From Neoarius graeffei (lineage: Eukaryota; Chordata; Actinopteri; Siluriformes; Ariidae), in the NCBI RefSeq assembly GCF_027579695.1, contig NC_083575.1, positions 32,241,382 to 32,305,381 on the forward strand: 64,000 nt of DNA, given 5' to 3'. The position numbers and the translations under genes are program-made. The notes beneath the pieces were generated by a model that was given only the letters and a program-made list of their open reading frames with translations, did not search any database and had not been told where the DNA came from. Shown piece by piece: positions 43,747 to 55,700 of the stretch (position 1 is its first letter; each line of letters begins with the position of its first letter).

Positions 43747-45440
43747 ATTTATGACAGTGGTAATATATTCAAAGTGTGAGTGGATATTTGCGTTTTCCAG
43801 CATGGAGCTTCATTACCTCAGGTGAATGACTTGTTTTAATGGAAGGATGGAATAGCTGCCTGATAACATGCACCATTAAGAAATATGGCTGTTCACAAAT
43901 AATAAAGATATGATGTAATATTTATGCCACACCAATTCCCTCCTATAGCTGTTTTGCCTTTATGAGCAAAGCATACATGTAATTAGACTACCATCTTCCT
44001 GAATCACTAAGCTCTACCTCAAGCCTCTTTTCAGGTACAAAATAACCCATGAACCCCTTGGCCTAGTTTTTAGTTTCATTGCATATACCTTGTTTTTGCA
44101 TACACACACAAAAAAAAATCATATTTACAGATCATTACGCATTACAATGGAGTATCAGTTGAAAATATGAATACCCCAAGCATACCAGCGTTTCTTTCAA
44201 ACCAGTGGTGGATATATCGAGTGTTGAGGTGCTTTTGTTAATTGTGCACATTTATACCACTCTACAAACACTGATGCATTACATGCAACATGTAATCACT
44301 TCTGTTAAGGGAAGTAATAGCTTATATATCTATATTGTCCTCTAGCTGAGCTGGCTTTTTTTTGGGAAAAAAAGACTGTCACAGAAAACTGTGCTAACAA
44401 CCAGAGAGAGAGAGAGAATGAGAATAAAAGTAATGAGGTAATGAGGAAGAGAGGAGTGGAGTGACTCATGCAAGCAACATGTTTGTGTGATCATAAATAT
44501 GTTGCAGGGGAAAGTTAAGAGCAGTAGGAAGTGATTTGAGGCACAAAGGCACCTTAGATGGAGATGTTTGAATCCACACTGCTTGTGAAAAGAAGAATGG
44601 CAATGTCAAAAACATCACACCCCTGTTCCACCATGCTGGCTGTCCCTTTTACACAGATGTTCAGTCTGACTTTGCTACTATCAATTGTTCTAGTTCAGAA
44701 TAGCACAGACCCACCCATTCCTCATTTGGACATTTTATACAAAACGTGAGTTGGCATAAATGCGTAAGATTCTTGCTTTGAACAGGCTGTGTAAAAGGGG
44801 CTAGAGACATCAATTCCTGCTCTGTTGCTACCAATCATTCTGGCTAAGAGGCAAAACAACCCAGAGCCCTGTTTCACTTTCAGATGTTTTATACAGAACA
44901 CAAGGTGTATGATTCCCATCTCAGTATTTCCCCTAAGTTTACTGGTTGGTGGGGTGCTGGCTGAGGATACAGAACCTGCAGAACCCCTCCCCATGTGGCT
45001 CCTGTTACAATAGAATAATTATTTTACAACAATTTGCTTTACAACAGAGCATTTCTTTGAAAATTCTTTTTTAAACAAATATTTTCAATAACATTTTTAT
45101 TACAATAGATTTTTTTTAACATATAAAGGCATGTCCATTAAAAAATGTTAGCTTAGGACAGGCTGTTTTGAGCACTTTCATCAGTCTACCCACAAAGTGT
45201 GCAACTTTTGTTGCTACAATGGATCTTCCTGGGAACTGGCAGCTTGAAAGGGGGATGTTTCTTCATGGTTCTAGTGCCTGCACCCTCTCCTGTTTTTGAG
45301 CAGGTGCTCTTTCCTTGTAGTCCTAGTGCCTGCACCCCTGTTTATTTTTTTTCCCCAGACCTTAAAATGTGTGTGGGAGGAAGAGGGACTTTCAGGGGGT
45401 GGGGGTGGGAATGGTGGTTATGTTATTACATATAACGTAT
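43380..45440. other. Non-coding stretch; CA repeat and a diverged duplication
   Basis: (AC)n at 43692-43741. Two diverged, roughly tandem units around 44670-44750 and 44822-44905 share TTGCTAC, TTCTA/GG and TTTTATACA(A/G)AAC. An inverted pair CCCTTTTACACAG (44645) and CTGTGTAAAAGGG (44788) lies nearby. No gene can be supported. Confidence 0.5.
43692..43741. repeat. (CA)n microsatellite
   Basis: About 25 CA units. Confidence 0.97.
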
Positions 45441-45449
45441 GTTATATGT

Positions 45450-45824
45450 CTCATCTCATCTCATTATCTCTAGCCGCTTTATCCTTCTACAGGGTCACAG
45501 GCAAGCTGGAGCCTATCCCAGCTGACTACGGGCGAAAGGCGGGGTACACCCTGGACAAGTCGCCAGGTCATCACAGGGCTGACACATAGACACAGACAAC
45601 CATTCACACTCACATTCACACCTACGGTCAATTTAGAGTCACCAGTTAACCTAACCTGCATGTCTTTGGACTGTGGGGGAAACCGGAGCACCCGGAGGAA
45701 ACCCACGCAGACACGGGGAGAACATGCAAACTCCACACAGAAAGGCCCTCGCTGGCCACGGGGCTCGAACCCGGACCTTCTTGCTGTGAGGCGACAGCGC
45801 TAACCACTACACCACCGTGCCACC
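45450..45824 (-). mobile_element. Full-length tRNA-derived SINE with 12-bp TSD
   Basis: Flanked by TATGTTATATGT (45438-45449 and 45825-45836). The head, B box and ATGAGATGAGATGAG tail are all present. One base pair is lost in the B-box region (GGTCCGGGTTCGAGCC). Near-identical to the 13105 and 57127 copies. Confidence 0.97.
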
Positions 45825-46033
45825 TATGTTATATGTAATATGTAATTTTTTTTTGTGTGTGTGTGGGGGGGGTACATTATCTCATATTACTTTCTTTTGT
45901 TAATTCCACCTTTTGTACACAATAAATTTCCTATACTTCTTACAGCTTCACTCTTGGCTGGTCTTCTGGTTCCTGATTCTGACTTCTGAAAGATTTACAG
46001 TAGTTATTTACAACATTAATTATAATAATCACA

Positions 46034-46230
46034 GGGTAGCACAGTGGTGCAGCAAGTAGATTTTCCACCTCATGGTTGCAAGGTATTCAGTTCGATCATG
46101 AGTTCGGGTTACTGTCTGTGTTGAGTTTTGCATGTTCTCCCCATGTTTGTGTGGGTTTCCTTCAGGTTCTCCGGTTTTCTCCCACTTCCCAAAAACATAG
46201 GTGGACTGGCTGAACTATATTAACCTTAGA

Positions 46231-46231
<1 letters not shown>
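46034..46231 (+). mobile_element. Diverged tRNA-derived SINE fragment
   Basis: Starts GGGTAGCACAGTGGTGCAGC, has TGCATGTTCTCCCCATGTTT and GTGTGGGTTTCCTTCAGG, and ends near TTAACCTTAGATG before a GT microsatellite. It belongs to an older subfamily (GTGCAGCAAGTAG head). Confidence 0.85.

Positions 46232-46259
<28 letters not shown>
46232..46259. repeat. (GT)n microsatellite
   Basis: About 13 GT units, directly after the SINE fragment. Confidence 0.95.
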
Positions 46260-46267
<8 letters not shown>

Positions 46268-46542
46268 TTGTTTGTTTGCATCGTGTCTTTTGATGGTCTG
46301 CATTTCTGCTAGGAGCTGTTTGTTTAACATTTATGGAAGTCTCAGAGGTCAGTGCTTTGTAACAGTCAGTACGTTTTCTGTAAAGAGATTCTTCAAGACA
46401 GGACTTGTTTTTTCCTGTAACATGACAAAATACATTTTTGTCTTTCTAACTTCAAGAGTGACAAAAAACAGAGGCTGGTGGAGAAATGACTATTTATTGT
46501 GGGTATAATTTAAGTGACAACATTAAATGTACTGTAAATATA

Positions 46543-47883
46543 CAACCCCATTTCAAAACAGTTGGGATGCTGTGTAAATTGTAAATAAAAGCAGAATGTG
46601 ATGATTTGCTAATCATGGAAACCCTATATTTCATGGAAAATACTACAGTGACAACATATTAAATGCTAAAACTGAGAAATTTGATTGTTTTTTGAAAAAT
46701 ATATGCTTATGTTCAATTTAATGCCAGCAACATGTTTCAGAAAAGTTGGGACGGGGCAACAAAAGAGGGAAAAAGTTGTGTAATGCTAAAAAAAACACAA
46801 CAACAAAAAAAACCAAAACAACAACAACAAAACCAAACACCTGGTAGAACATCTCACAACTAATTAGGCTAATTACAACAGGTAATTAATAGGCAACAGG
46901 TCAGTAACATGATATAAAGGACTAGGCCATGAAAAAAGAGCATCCCAGAGAGGCTGAGTCTCTCAGAAGTAAAGATAGGGAGAGGTTCACCACTCTGTGA
47001 ATGTCTGCAAGGGCAAATAGTGCAACAATCTAAGCATAACATTCCTCAATGAAAAACCGCAAGGAATTTGGGGATCACGTTATCATAATGTCATAACATC
47101 ATAATGACATTATTGTAATGACATAATGTCATTAAAAGATTCAGAGGATCCTGAGAAAGCTCTGTATGCAAGGGACAAGGCCAAAAACCAATATTGGCTG
47201 CCCATGATCTTTGGGCCCTCTGGCAGCACTGAATTAAAAACATACATGATTCTGTCGTGGAAATCATTGCATGGGCTCAGGAACACTTCTGAAAACTATC
47301 ATCTGTGAACACCGTTCATTGCTGCATCCACAAATGCAAGTTAAAATTTTACCATATAAAGAAGAAACCATATAAACAATATCTAGAAACACTTGCTGCC
47401 TTCTCTGGGCTTGAGTTCATTTACAATAGGCTGAGGCAAAGTGGAAAACTGTCCTATGCTCTGACATTGAAATTTGAAATTCCATTTGGAAATCATGGAT
47501 GCTGTGTCCTCTCGGCTAAAGAGGAGAGGGACCATTCAGCTTATTGTCAGCACTCAGTTTAAAATCCAGCATCCATGATGGTATGTGGGCATTAGTACAC
47601 ATGGCATGGGTAGCTTGCACATCTGGGAAGGTACCATTAATGTTGAATGATATACAGTATACAGGTTTTGGTGCAACATATGCTGCCATCCAGATGATGT
47701 CTTTTTCAAGGAAGGCCTTGCTTATTTCAGCAAGACAATGCAAACCACATTCTGCATGTATAACAACTCCATGACTACATAGTAATGGTTCCATAGTAAG
47801 AATCAGGGTTTTATACTGGCCTGCCTGCAGTCAAGACCTGTCACCCATTGAAAACATTTGCCACATTGTAAAATGAAAAATAC
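46543..47883 (+). mobile_element. Tc1-like transposon relic, related to family B
   Basis: The left end, after a TA, is CAACCCCATTTCAAAACAGT and TGGGATGCTGTG. Transposase relics include KALYARDKAKNQYWLPM, LSWKSLHGLRNTSEN and NTVHCCIHKCKLKFYHIKKK (47126-47400), then scattered pieces to about 47880 (THCTHWKHLP-type sequence). The right terminal repeat is missing. Much more diverged than the 36261 copy. Confidence 0.8.
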
Positions 47884-49178
47884 AACAAAGGAGGCCCGGT
47901 AAATCCGTGTATCTTTTGTTCTTTGCTTTTCCATTTCAAAATTGAATCAGAAAAACAAAAGAAACTCTGTCATTTTTTTTCTGTTTTAAAAACAGAAGAG
48001 AAAAGCAGAAAAACAAAAACAAAATGGAAAAACAAAGGAGCAGTTGTTTGTTTTTGCTATAACCCAGTGTTATAGTTCAATTGGCTTTCATGTTAACTGG
48101 TGATGACTGCTGATGTTTTTAAGCTTGATTCACCCTTTTGTAGATTCGTCATTTCCTAACATAACCCAGGGATGATCAAAGACAAAACTGCGTAGCCTAT
48201 TGAAATGTCAAACTTGTTTTTGTAAGCACAAATGATCGCATAACACATTATGAAAACATTATAAATATAATAATAAAAAAGAAAAAAAAAACAAGCAAGC
48301 ACTCATGGGATCTGAATCAGCAATTCAAAGCAAAATAAGCCCCAAACCTGTATCCTCCCTACTTATACCACTGTGCCATCAGTTTCAGTTGAACCCACTG
48401 AAGAGAAACAATTTAAAACAAAGAAACACCCACATTAACTGGTTTTGGGAGGTAAATTTTAAGAGTCTTTTTTTAACACAGTCAATTTTCTTGACAATTT
48501 AACATCTATATAGAATGCCTCATGGACTCGCAAGGCACCTGAACCATACTTGGACATTACTGTTGGACATTGTTATAAACTACATTGTTATTGTCTATTA
48601 TTCTAGATAGCCACTGTGTTTTGCACAGTGAGAGCTGTTAAATCAAAGAGCTTTCACAATAAGGTCAGATTCTAATAGTGCAAGTATGTTTTTATTTAGC
48701 CCATATTTACATATAGGGTCTTCACAAATAGGCTACATGGCTCTGATTTTATGTGATGACTCCTTCACCAAACTAGCTAATGTTATGGCATGGTGTCGGT
48801 CAGCCAACTGTTGGCAATTCTGATGGTTTTTGCTCTGAAGACAGACTGAATTGGTGTCACTAGGCTACAGGTTTGGTACAGCCACTCAAATACATAAACA
48901 TAGATAAACCTAAAATATATTTGATGCTTAATGTCTGGCCAAGCTTTTTCATCATCTTGAACTTCAGCTATAATGATGTAGCTGTAGGAATGTTTAGTTT
49001 AAATTACAGGGGAAATTAAATAATAACACAGCATTATTACTTAACCAAAATGGGAACTATTCCATCCACTGAAATTAGTCATAAATAGGTGTTTGTAATA
49101 GACCATAGTGAAGCTCCTCTTGCTGCACAGTCAAAAGAGTTCTCTTGTAATGTAGAGTTAATTTATACCTTTCTGTTT
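47884..49178. other. AT-rich stretch with a small foldback; no gene
   Basis: TTCTTTGCTTTTCCATTT (about 47919-47936) and AAATGGAAAAACAAAGGA (about 48023-48040) form an inverted repeat around an A-rich loop, possibly a MITE relic. Nothing else is recognisable. Confidence 0.45.
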
Positions 49179-49179
49179 T

Positions 49180-49615
49180 AGCCAGCATTAACTTTTTCAG
49201 CAGTTTGTGCTACAGTAGCTCTTCTGTGGGATTGGACCATATGAGCTAGGCTTCGTGCCCCATGTGAATCAATGAGCTTTAGCCGCCCATGACCCTGGTA
49301 CCAGTTCACTGGTTATCCTTCCTTGGACCACTTTTGGTAGGTACTAACCACTGCATACCAGGAACACCCCACAAGATATGCCATTTTGGAGATGCTCAGA
49401 CCCAGTCATCTTGCCATCACAATTTGGCCCTTGTCAAAGTCGCTCAGATCGTTACACTTGTCCATTTTTCCTGCTTCCAACACATCAACTTCGAGAACTG
49501 ACTGCTCTCTTGCTGCCAAATATATCCCACCCTTTGCCAGGTGCCATTGTAACAACATAATCAATGTAATTCACTTTACCTGTCAGTCTTTTTAATTTTA
49601 TGGCTGATTGGTGTA
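49180..49615 (-). mobile_element. Tc1-like transposon, 5' portion only (family E)
   Basis: The terminus at 49615 reads, on the minus strand, TACACCAATCAGCCATAAAA and TTAAAAAGACTGACAGG. The transposase N-terminus follows, with a GKVD-like start, [15 protein letters not shown] and VGCSWYAVV-like segments between 49470 and 49200 (HTH region), all with frame damage. The element stops at about 49180 in AAAGTTAATGCTGGC. The catalytic domain and other terminus are absent. Confidence 0.8.
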
Positions 49616-49682
49616 ATAGCATATGATATAATGTGCTCCAGGCATCCCATACTAATAACACTAATGCTAACTTATAGAAGTG

Positions 49683-49683
<1 letters not shown>

Positions 49684-49739
<56 letters not shown>
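49684..49739. repeat. (CA)n microsatellite
   Basis: About 28 CA units. Confidence 0.97.
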
Positions 49740-49741
<2 letters not shown>

Positions 49742-50112
49742 TCCAAGTTGCTCTTTCTTTCTCAATTCCTCTTGCTCAATGTCTTTGGTTTTGACATGCA
49801 CACAAACTATATACTGTATACTGGACTAGATCTGTGTATCTGCTGTAGACTGTACTACTGTCAGTTCCCTAAATCAGGAGGGCAAAGATCAAAGTCCTTC
49901 CCATGCCATGTGGCGCATAGGCGTGGGAGAAACTACAAACAGGAATATTGGGTTTCTCTAGTATCTGGCAATTCCTTGAAAAGCATAGTTATTTTCTTTC
50001 ATGCCATTGCCAGATTCTTTTTCTCCAGTCTGTGTTAAAAAAAAAAGAGTGAGTTGCTTTTGAGTCATTGAAATTGCACTCATTGTCGCATTTCCTTTTT
50101 TACTTCTTTGTA

Positions 50113-50115
<3 letters not shown>

Positions 50116-50149
<34 letters not shown>
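50116..50149. repeat. (GT)n microsatellite
   Basis: About 17 GT units. Confidence 0.97.
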
Positions 50150-50151
<2 letters not shown>

Positions 50152-50662
50152 ACAAGAGAGAGAATGTGTGCATAACCCTTGGTAAGGTTATCACCAGTTG
50201 ATTTTTAATCTACATGTAAGATGCAAGCCAGCAATATAGATGTGATTTGAAGCATTGGGCTGCCTTGTATTGATTGGGCATGTTGTGTTAGGGTGTAGGA
50301 AGATGACACACTGGTGACTTTGTTGTAAATGCTGCACTGTTAATGGTAAGTGTCACGCCTGGCATGATGGCCAGTCATCAATCATGTGCTCTCTCTCTCT
50401 CTCTCCACTGCATTTCCTCTTTTTTTTTTTACCTCACTGATCAGTCTTTATTTAAATCTCACAGCAACTCTCCTGTTAGACTACACAAACAAGCCCCAAG
50501 TTGTTTGTGGGTGCTGTCCTTCACAGATGGCAATTAAAAGTCCCTGTCATTTCCTTAACAGCCACAGACTATTTCTTTTAATATGATTCATTACATTTAC
50601 ATATAACAATAGTCTCTAAACATAAGACAGAGATAGAAGAACGAAGTTTGTATTTAGTAATC

Positions 50663-50663
<1 letters not shown>

Positions 50664-50718
<55 letters not shown>
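50664..50718. repeat. (GT)n microsatellite
   Basis: About 27 GT units. Confidence 0.97.
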
Positions 50719-50720
<2 letters not shown>

Positions 50721-51152
50721 ATGCATATGTATATGATTACTGTAGGCACTGTCATGTGGGTGATTGAAAATGCTGACATGTCTATAATTTCTTGCTTGGA
50801 ATATTTGACAGCTGAGATGATTTGCTTTTTGAAGGCATGGTAAACAATGAAAGACAGGTTTAACAAAAGGATCTGTAGCATAAATCTGAGGTAAAAGAAA
50901 GGCAGTCAAGAGCTGCAGTCTTAATCATGACTTATTGAATTAGGCATATTATACTGAATTCCAGCAAAATCCAAAAATATGTGTATTATTATGTCCTTTG
51001 TCATTTGTTGAACATGAGGATGATGAGTGTATTCACCATTAATATGCTTTCCTATCATTACATGTTTCTGGATGTAAGAAGTCCAGGGTCTCTCTCTCTC
51101 TCGTCTCCATTTGGGGGAGCAGAGATGATGGGCATTGATTTTGCAGGATATA

Positions 51153-52760
51153 CAGTGGTGCTTGAAAGTTTGTGAACCCTTTAGAATTTTCTATATTTCT
51201 GCATAAACATGACCTAAAACATCATCAGATTTTCACACAAGTCCTAAAAGTAGATAAAGAGAACCCAGTTAAACAAAGGAGACAAAAAATATTATACTTG
51301 GTCATTTATTTATTGAGGAAAATGATCCAATATTACATATCTGTGAGTGGCAAAAGTATGTGAACCTTTGCTTTCAGTATCTGGTGTGACCCCCTTGTGC
51401 AGCAATAACTGCAACTAAACGTTTCCAGTAACTGTTGATCAGTCCTGCACACCAGCTTGGAGGAATTTTAGCCCATTCCTCTGTACAGAACAGCTTCAAC
51501 TCTGGGATGTTGGTGGGTTTCCTCACATGAACTGCTCACTTCAGGTCCTTCCACAACATTTCCATTGGATTAAGGTCAGGACTTTGACTTGGGCATTCCA
51601 AAACATTAACTTTATTCTTCTTTAACCATTCTTTGGTAGAACGACTTGTGTGCTTAGGGTCATTGTCTTGCTGCATGACCCACCTTCTCTTGAGGTTCAG
51701 TTCATGGACAGATGTCCTGACATTTTCCTTTAGAATTCGCTGGTATAATTCAGAATTCATTGTTCCATCAATGATGGCAAGCCGTCCTGGCCCAGATGCA
51801 GCAAAACAGGCCCAAACCATGATACTACCACCACCATGTTTCACAGATGGGATAAGGTTCTTATGCTGGAATGCAGTGTTTTCCTTTCTCCAAACATAAT
51901 GCTTCTCTTTTAAACCAAAAAGTTCTATTTTGGTCTCATCTGTCCACAAAACATTTTTCCAATAGCCTTCTGGCTTGTCCACGTGATCTTTAGCAAACTG
52001 CAGTCGAGCAGCAATGTTCTTTTTGGAGAGCAGTGGCTTTCTCCTTGCAACCCTGCCATGCACACCATTGTTGTTCAGTGTTCTCCTGATGGTGGACTCA
52101 TGAACATTGACATTAGCTAATGGGAGAGAGGCCTTCAGTTGCTTAGAAGTTACCCTGGGGTCCTTTGTGACCTCACTGACTATTACACGCCTTGCTCTTG
52201 GCATGATCTTTGTTGGTCGACCACTCCTGGGGAGGGTAACAATGGACTTGAATTTCCTCCATTTATACACAATCTGTCTGACTGTGGATTGGTGGAGTCC
52301 AAACTCTTAAGAGATAGCTTTGTAACCTTTTCCAGCCTGATAAGCATCAACAATGCTTTTTCTGAGGTCCTCAGGAATCTCTTTTGTTCGTGCCATGATA
52401 CACTTCCACAAACATGTTGTGAAGATCAGACTCTGATAGATCCCTGTTCTTTAAATAAAACAGGGTGCCCACTCACATCTGATTGTCGTCCCATTGATTG
52501 AAAACACCTGACTCTGATTTCACCTTCAAATTAACTGCTTATCTTCGAGGTTCACATACTTTTGCCACTCACAGATGTGTAATATTGGATCATTTTCCTC
52601 AATAAATAAATGACCAAGTATAATATTTTGTCTCATTTGTTTAACTGGGTTCTCTTTATCTACTTTTAGCACTTGTATGAAAATCTGATGTTGTTTTAGG
52701 TCATATTTATGCAGAAATATAGAAAATTCTAAAGGGTTCACAAACTTTCAAGCACCACTA
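51153..52760 (-). mobile_element. Tc1-like transposon, both ends present (family A, copy 2)
   Basis: Begins CAGTGGTGCTTGAAAGTTTG after TA and ends CAAACTTTCAAGCACCACTA before TA; the last base is mutated from G. About 1608 bp, and closely similar to 32031-33618 along its whole length. It sits 12 bp from the Gypsy LTR at 52773. Confidence 0.96.
51374..52396 (-). pseudogene. Tc1-like transposase, nearly intact, two stops (family A)
   Basis: The Met is at 52396 (MARTKEIPEDLRKSIVDAYQ) and the natural TGA at 51374, about 340 codons. Only two in-frame stops are visible: a TAA after GYKAIS (about 52310) and a TGA after MLWKDLK (about 51535), where copy 1 has CAA. The 244-codon frame between (52270-51536) holds the second HTH (STIRRTLNNNGVHGR), the first Asp (VLWTDETKIE), the second Asp (MQQDNDPKHTSR) and the Glu (SPDLNPMEMLW), a DD34E triad. 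It is the best-preserved Tc1 transposase in the window. Confidence 0.95.
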
Positions 52761-52772
52761 TAGATTACTGAC

Positions 52773-53002
52773 TGTAATCCTTCTCTGACTTTGGGGGAAC
52801 AGAGGAACTGGAAGCAGGCTTCAGAACAGGTGTGCTCTTTTTATTTTGACACTTTTCGGTGATGTACAGTATAATGATACATAACCACACTACATGTGAC
52901 GGGGTCTCACCGCTCTCTCGCTTGTTTCTGACTGTCTGAAAGATACACAGAGACCCAGGTTAACAGACAGCCAGTAATTAGACACAGGTGCACCTCATCA
53001 CA
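52773..53002 (-). repeat. 3' LTR of the Gmr1-like Gypsy element
   Basis: Begins TGTAATCC and ends CATCACA on the plus strand, the TG...CA LTR form. On the minus strand it reads TGTGATGAGGTGCACCTGTG and later contains AATAAAAAGAGCAC (polyadenylation signal). It lies directly 3' of RNase H. The matching 5' LTR is not in the window. Confidence 0.72.
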
Positions 53003-53870
53003 TGTTACCTGCTGGTTCAACCTGCCTGCTCGCCATTCATAGCTGATGCTCGACCATGCCCCCACTGCCACATACCCCTACCACCTGACCCATCCAGCCT
53101 GCAGCCTGACTCCCCCCGGCAGGAAAGGTAATCCACTGCCACCATCATCTGCACCCCCGGCCAGTGGGCCACCTTGAATTTACAGGGCTGAAAGGTCAGA
53201 TACCAATGAATGATCTGCGCATTGGTATCTTTCACACAGTGGAGCCACTGGAGCGGGGCATGGTCAGAACAGAGGGTGAATTGGCGTCCTAGCAGGTAGT
53301 ACCAGAGGGTTGCCCACTTGATAGCCAGACACTCCTTTTCTATTGTGCTTTCTTTTTACTTCTAGATGGAGAGCTTGCGGCTGATGTACAGCACTGGATG
53401 CTCCTCCCCCTCCATCACCTAGGACAAAATGGCCTCCAGCCCTTTGTCTGATGTGTTGGCCTGTAAAACAAAAGGGAGAGAAAAGTCAGGAGAATGCAAC
53501 AGCAGGCTCCCACACAAAACTGCTTTTACCTGAGCAAAAGCCTGTTTGCATGGCTCTGTCCACTGGACCAGATCTGGCACCCCCTTTTTAGTGAGGTCAA
53601 TCAGTGGGCTGGTGACATCTGAAAAGTTAGGCATGAACCGCCTTAATAGCCAGCCAGCCCCAGGAACTGCCTCACCCCCTTTTTGGTCTTAGGTCTTGGG
53701 CAGGCCACAATCACTGCACTCTTCTCAATTTGGGGACGCACTCGCCCATGACCCAAGTGGAAGCCCAGATACCATACTTCCACCCGTCCAATTGCACACT
53801 TCTTTGGGTTTGTTGTGAGCCTAGCACACCTCAGCAACCTCAGGACAGCCCTAAAATTCTGTAAATGGCA
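53003..53870 (-). pseudogene. Gmr1-like RT end and RNase H remnant
   Basis: 53837-53643 encodes the RT thumb/connection (TTNPKKCAIGRVEVWYLGFH and RPKTKKGVRQFLGLAGY). 53634-53419 starts the RNase H: DVTSPLIDLTKKGVPDLVQW, then SLPFVLQANTSDKGLEAILS. In FVLQANTSD the usual catalytic Asp position reads Asn. Stops follow at about 53420 and 53357. The C-terminal segment 53235-53017 (MKDTNAQIIHWYLTFQPCKF, then HWPGVQMMVAVDYLSCR) ends the polyprotein. Enzymatically dead. Confidence 0.88.
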
Positions 53871-54711
53871 TTCTCAATCATTTCTATAAATGATTATGTC
53901 ATCTAGGTAAACCACCACATATGCATTGTGGGGATGGAGAATTCGGTCCATGAGATGCTGAAACATCACCAGAACCCCTAACACCCCAAAAGGAAGAGTG
54001 ACAAATTGGTGTAAGCCAAACGGAGTGGAAAAGGCTGTTTTCTTGTGGGATAATTGAGTCAAGGGGATCTGCCAATATCCCTTTGTTAAATCCAGTGTCG
54101 AGTAAAAGCGAGCCACACCTAATTGATTGAGCAGTTCATCAATGCGAGGCATTGGGTGACACTGCATTGACTTTTCTTTAACCCACACAGAACCGGACCA
54201 TCCAGTAGGTCTTGGAAACTAAAACCACTGGGCTGTTCCAGTCGCTGTGTGACTCTTCAATTACTCCCATCTTCAGCATAGCCTGGAGTTCATCCCAAAC
54301 CACATTTTTCTTGTGTTCAGGGGAGCTGATATGGGCGGCCATGCACCACCACCCCGGGGGGGGGGTCTCAATGTGGTGTTCTATGAAGTTAGTATGGCCA
54401 GGGAAGGGCGAGAACACATTGGAGAACTCCTCCTGCAACCTAATCACCTGTGCTCTCTGGGACGGTGAGAGGTGGTCTCCACCAGGGACCGGGGTGAATT
54501 GGGCTGCACTTTTTAGGTTTACCTCCAGTCCCAGCTCTGCTCTCTCCGGAACTACTGTCGCCAGTGCCACAGGATCCTCCTCTCTCCATGGTTTCAGGAG
54601 ATTGAGATGGTAAATTTGACATGTGTCACCCCTATCTGGCCATTTGACCTCATAGTCGACCTCCCCAATTCGCCATGTGACCGCAAAGGGCCCTTGCCAC
54701 TTGGTGAGCAA
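53871..54711 (-). pseudogene. Gmr1-like integrase C-terminus fused to RT N-terminal half
   Basis: The 54711-54178 frame (177 codons) starts MLTKWQGPFAVTWRIGEVDY (GPF-type integrase C-terminal domain), passes LNLLKPWREE and a linker, and reaches RT at LKMGVIEESHSDWNSPVVLV. After a frame change near 54185, 54188-53874 continues RIDELLNQLGVARFYSTLDL, TPFGLHQFVTLPFGV and the catalytic box VVYLDDIIIY. It shows INT and RT joined in the unusual order within one frame. A stop or shift separates it from the thumb at 53837. Confidence 0.92.
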
Positions 54712-54719
54712 TTTTGAAT

Positions 54720-55700
54720 TTGAGATGGGCAGTAAAATGAGGACTTTATATCCTGGTGTAAATTCCCTTAGTCGTGCCCCTCTGTTGTACAGGCGAGCTT
54801 AAAGTTCTTGGGCCTGTAGCAAATTCTCCTGGGTTATGTGACTCAGTGCATGGAGTTTTGCTCTCAGGTACAGAATGTATTGAATTTCATTTTTGCTTTG
54901 AGAAGACCCCTCCTCCCACTTTTCTCTAATGATGTCTAAGACACCATAGGGCTTGCGCCTATGCAGCAATTCAAATGGGGAAAACCTGGTGGAAGCTTGT
55001 GGGACCTCGCACACTGCAAACAACAGAGGGTCGAGCCACCTGTCCCAATTTTTAGCATCCCCATGAACAAACTTATAAATCATGTTCATAAGTCAAATCA
55101 TTTGACCAGCCCGTCCGTTTGCAGATGATAAACACTAGTATGAATCGATTTAATCCCCAATAATTCATATAATTTGTGCAGTGTGCGTGACATAAAAGCA
55201 GTGCCCTAATCAGTCAGGATTTCTTTCGGAATCCTGACTCAGGAGATAATGCGGAAGAGTGCCTCCGAAACACTATGTGCTGAGATACTGTGGAGAGGCA
55301 CTGCTTCCAGATATTGTGTTGCATAATCCACTATGACTAACACAAAGCGATACCTGCATGCAGATTGATCTACTGGCCCAATGAGATCCATGCCAATTCT
55401 TTCAAAGGGGATCTCCATCAATGGCAATGGTGCAATGGCCCAATGGCAATGGCATTGATATTTGGTGTGGCCACTGGATTTACCAGCTGGCATTCACAAC
55501 ATGCTGCACACCACCTGCAGACATCGTCGCGAATCCCTGGCAAATAGAAATGGGCCATAAGGCAATTTAGTGTCTTATCCTGCCCCAAATGCCAAGCCAT
55601 AAGATTATGATGAGCTGCATGGAATAAAAGTTCCCTATGGCTCTTCGGGACCAACAACTGTGTCATCTCTTCTTTAGTTTGAGTGTCCTGTGTCACTCAA
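54720..55700 (-). pseudogene. Gmr1-like integrase zinc and catalytic core, broken
   Basis: 55696-55418: LLFHAAHHNLMAWHLGQDKT, then RWCAACCECQLVN, an HH-CC zinc domain. 55493-55239: FERIGMDLIGPVDQSACRYR (first catalytic Asp) and HSISAHSVSEALFRIIS. The second-Asp segment (ILTD followed by a stop, about 55210) and the Glu segment (YHLQTDGLVK, then a stop, about 55110) are damaged; the Glu position reads Lys. 55089-54799 gives the post-core region (VPQASTRFSPFELLHRRKPY). Several frames; inactive. Confidence 0.88.

Larger units (their letters stand above)
49616..51150. other. Microsatellite-rich stretch; no gene
   Basis: (CA)n at 49684-49739, (GT)n at 50116-50149, (CT)n at 50390-50405 and (GT)n at 50664-50718, with AT-rich unique-looking DNA between. 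Predicted frames here are low-complexity translations of these repeats. Confidence 0.6.

Noticed and set aside
49631-50038. 135-codon frame
   Set aside because: It is held open by the CA microsatellite (a Thr-His run) and has no domain.
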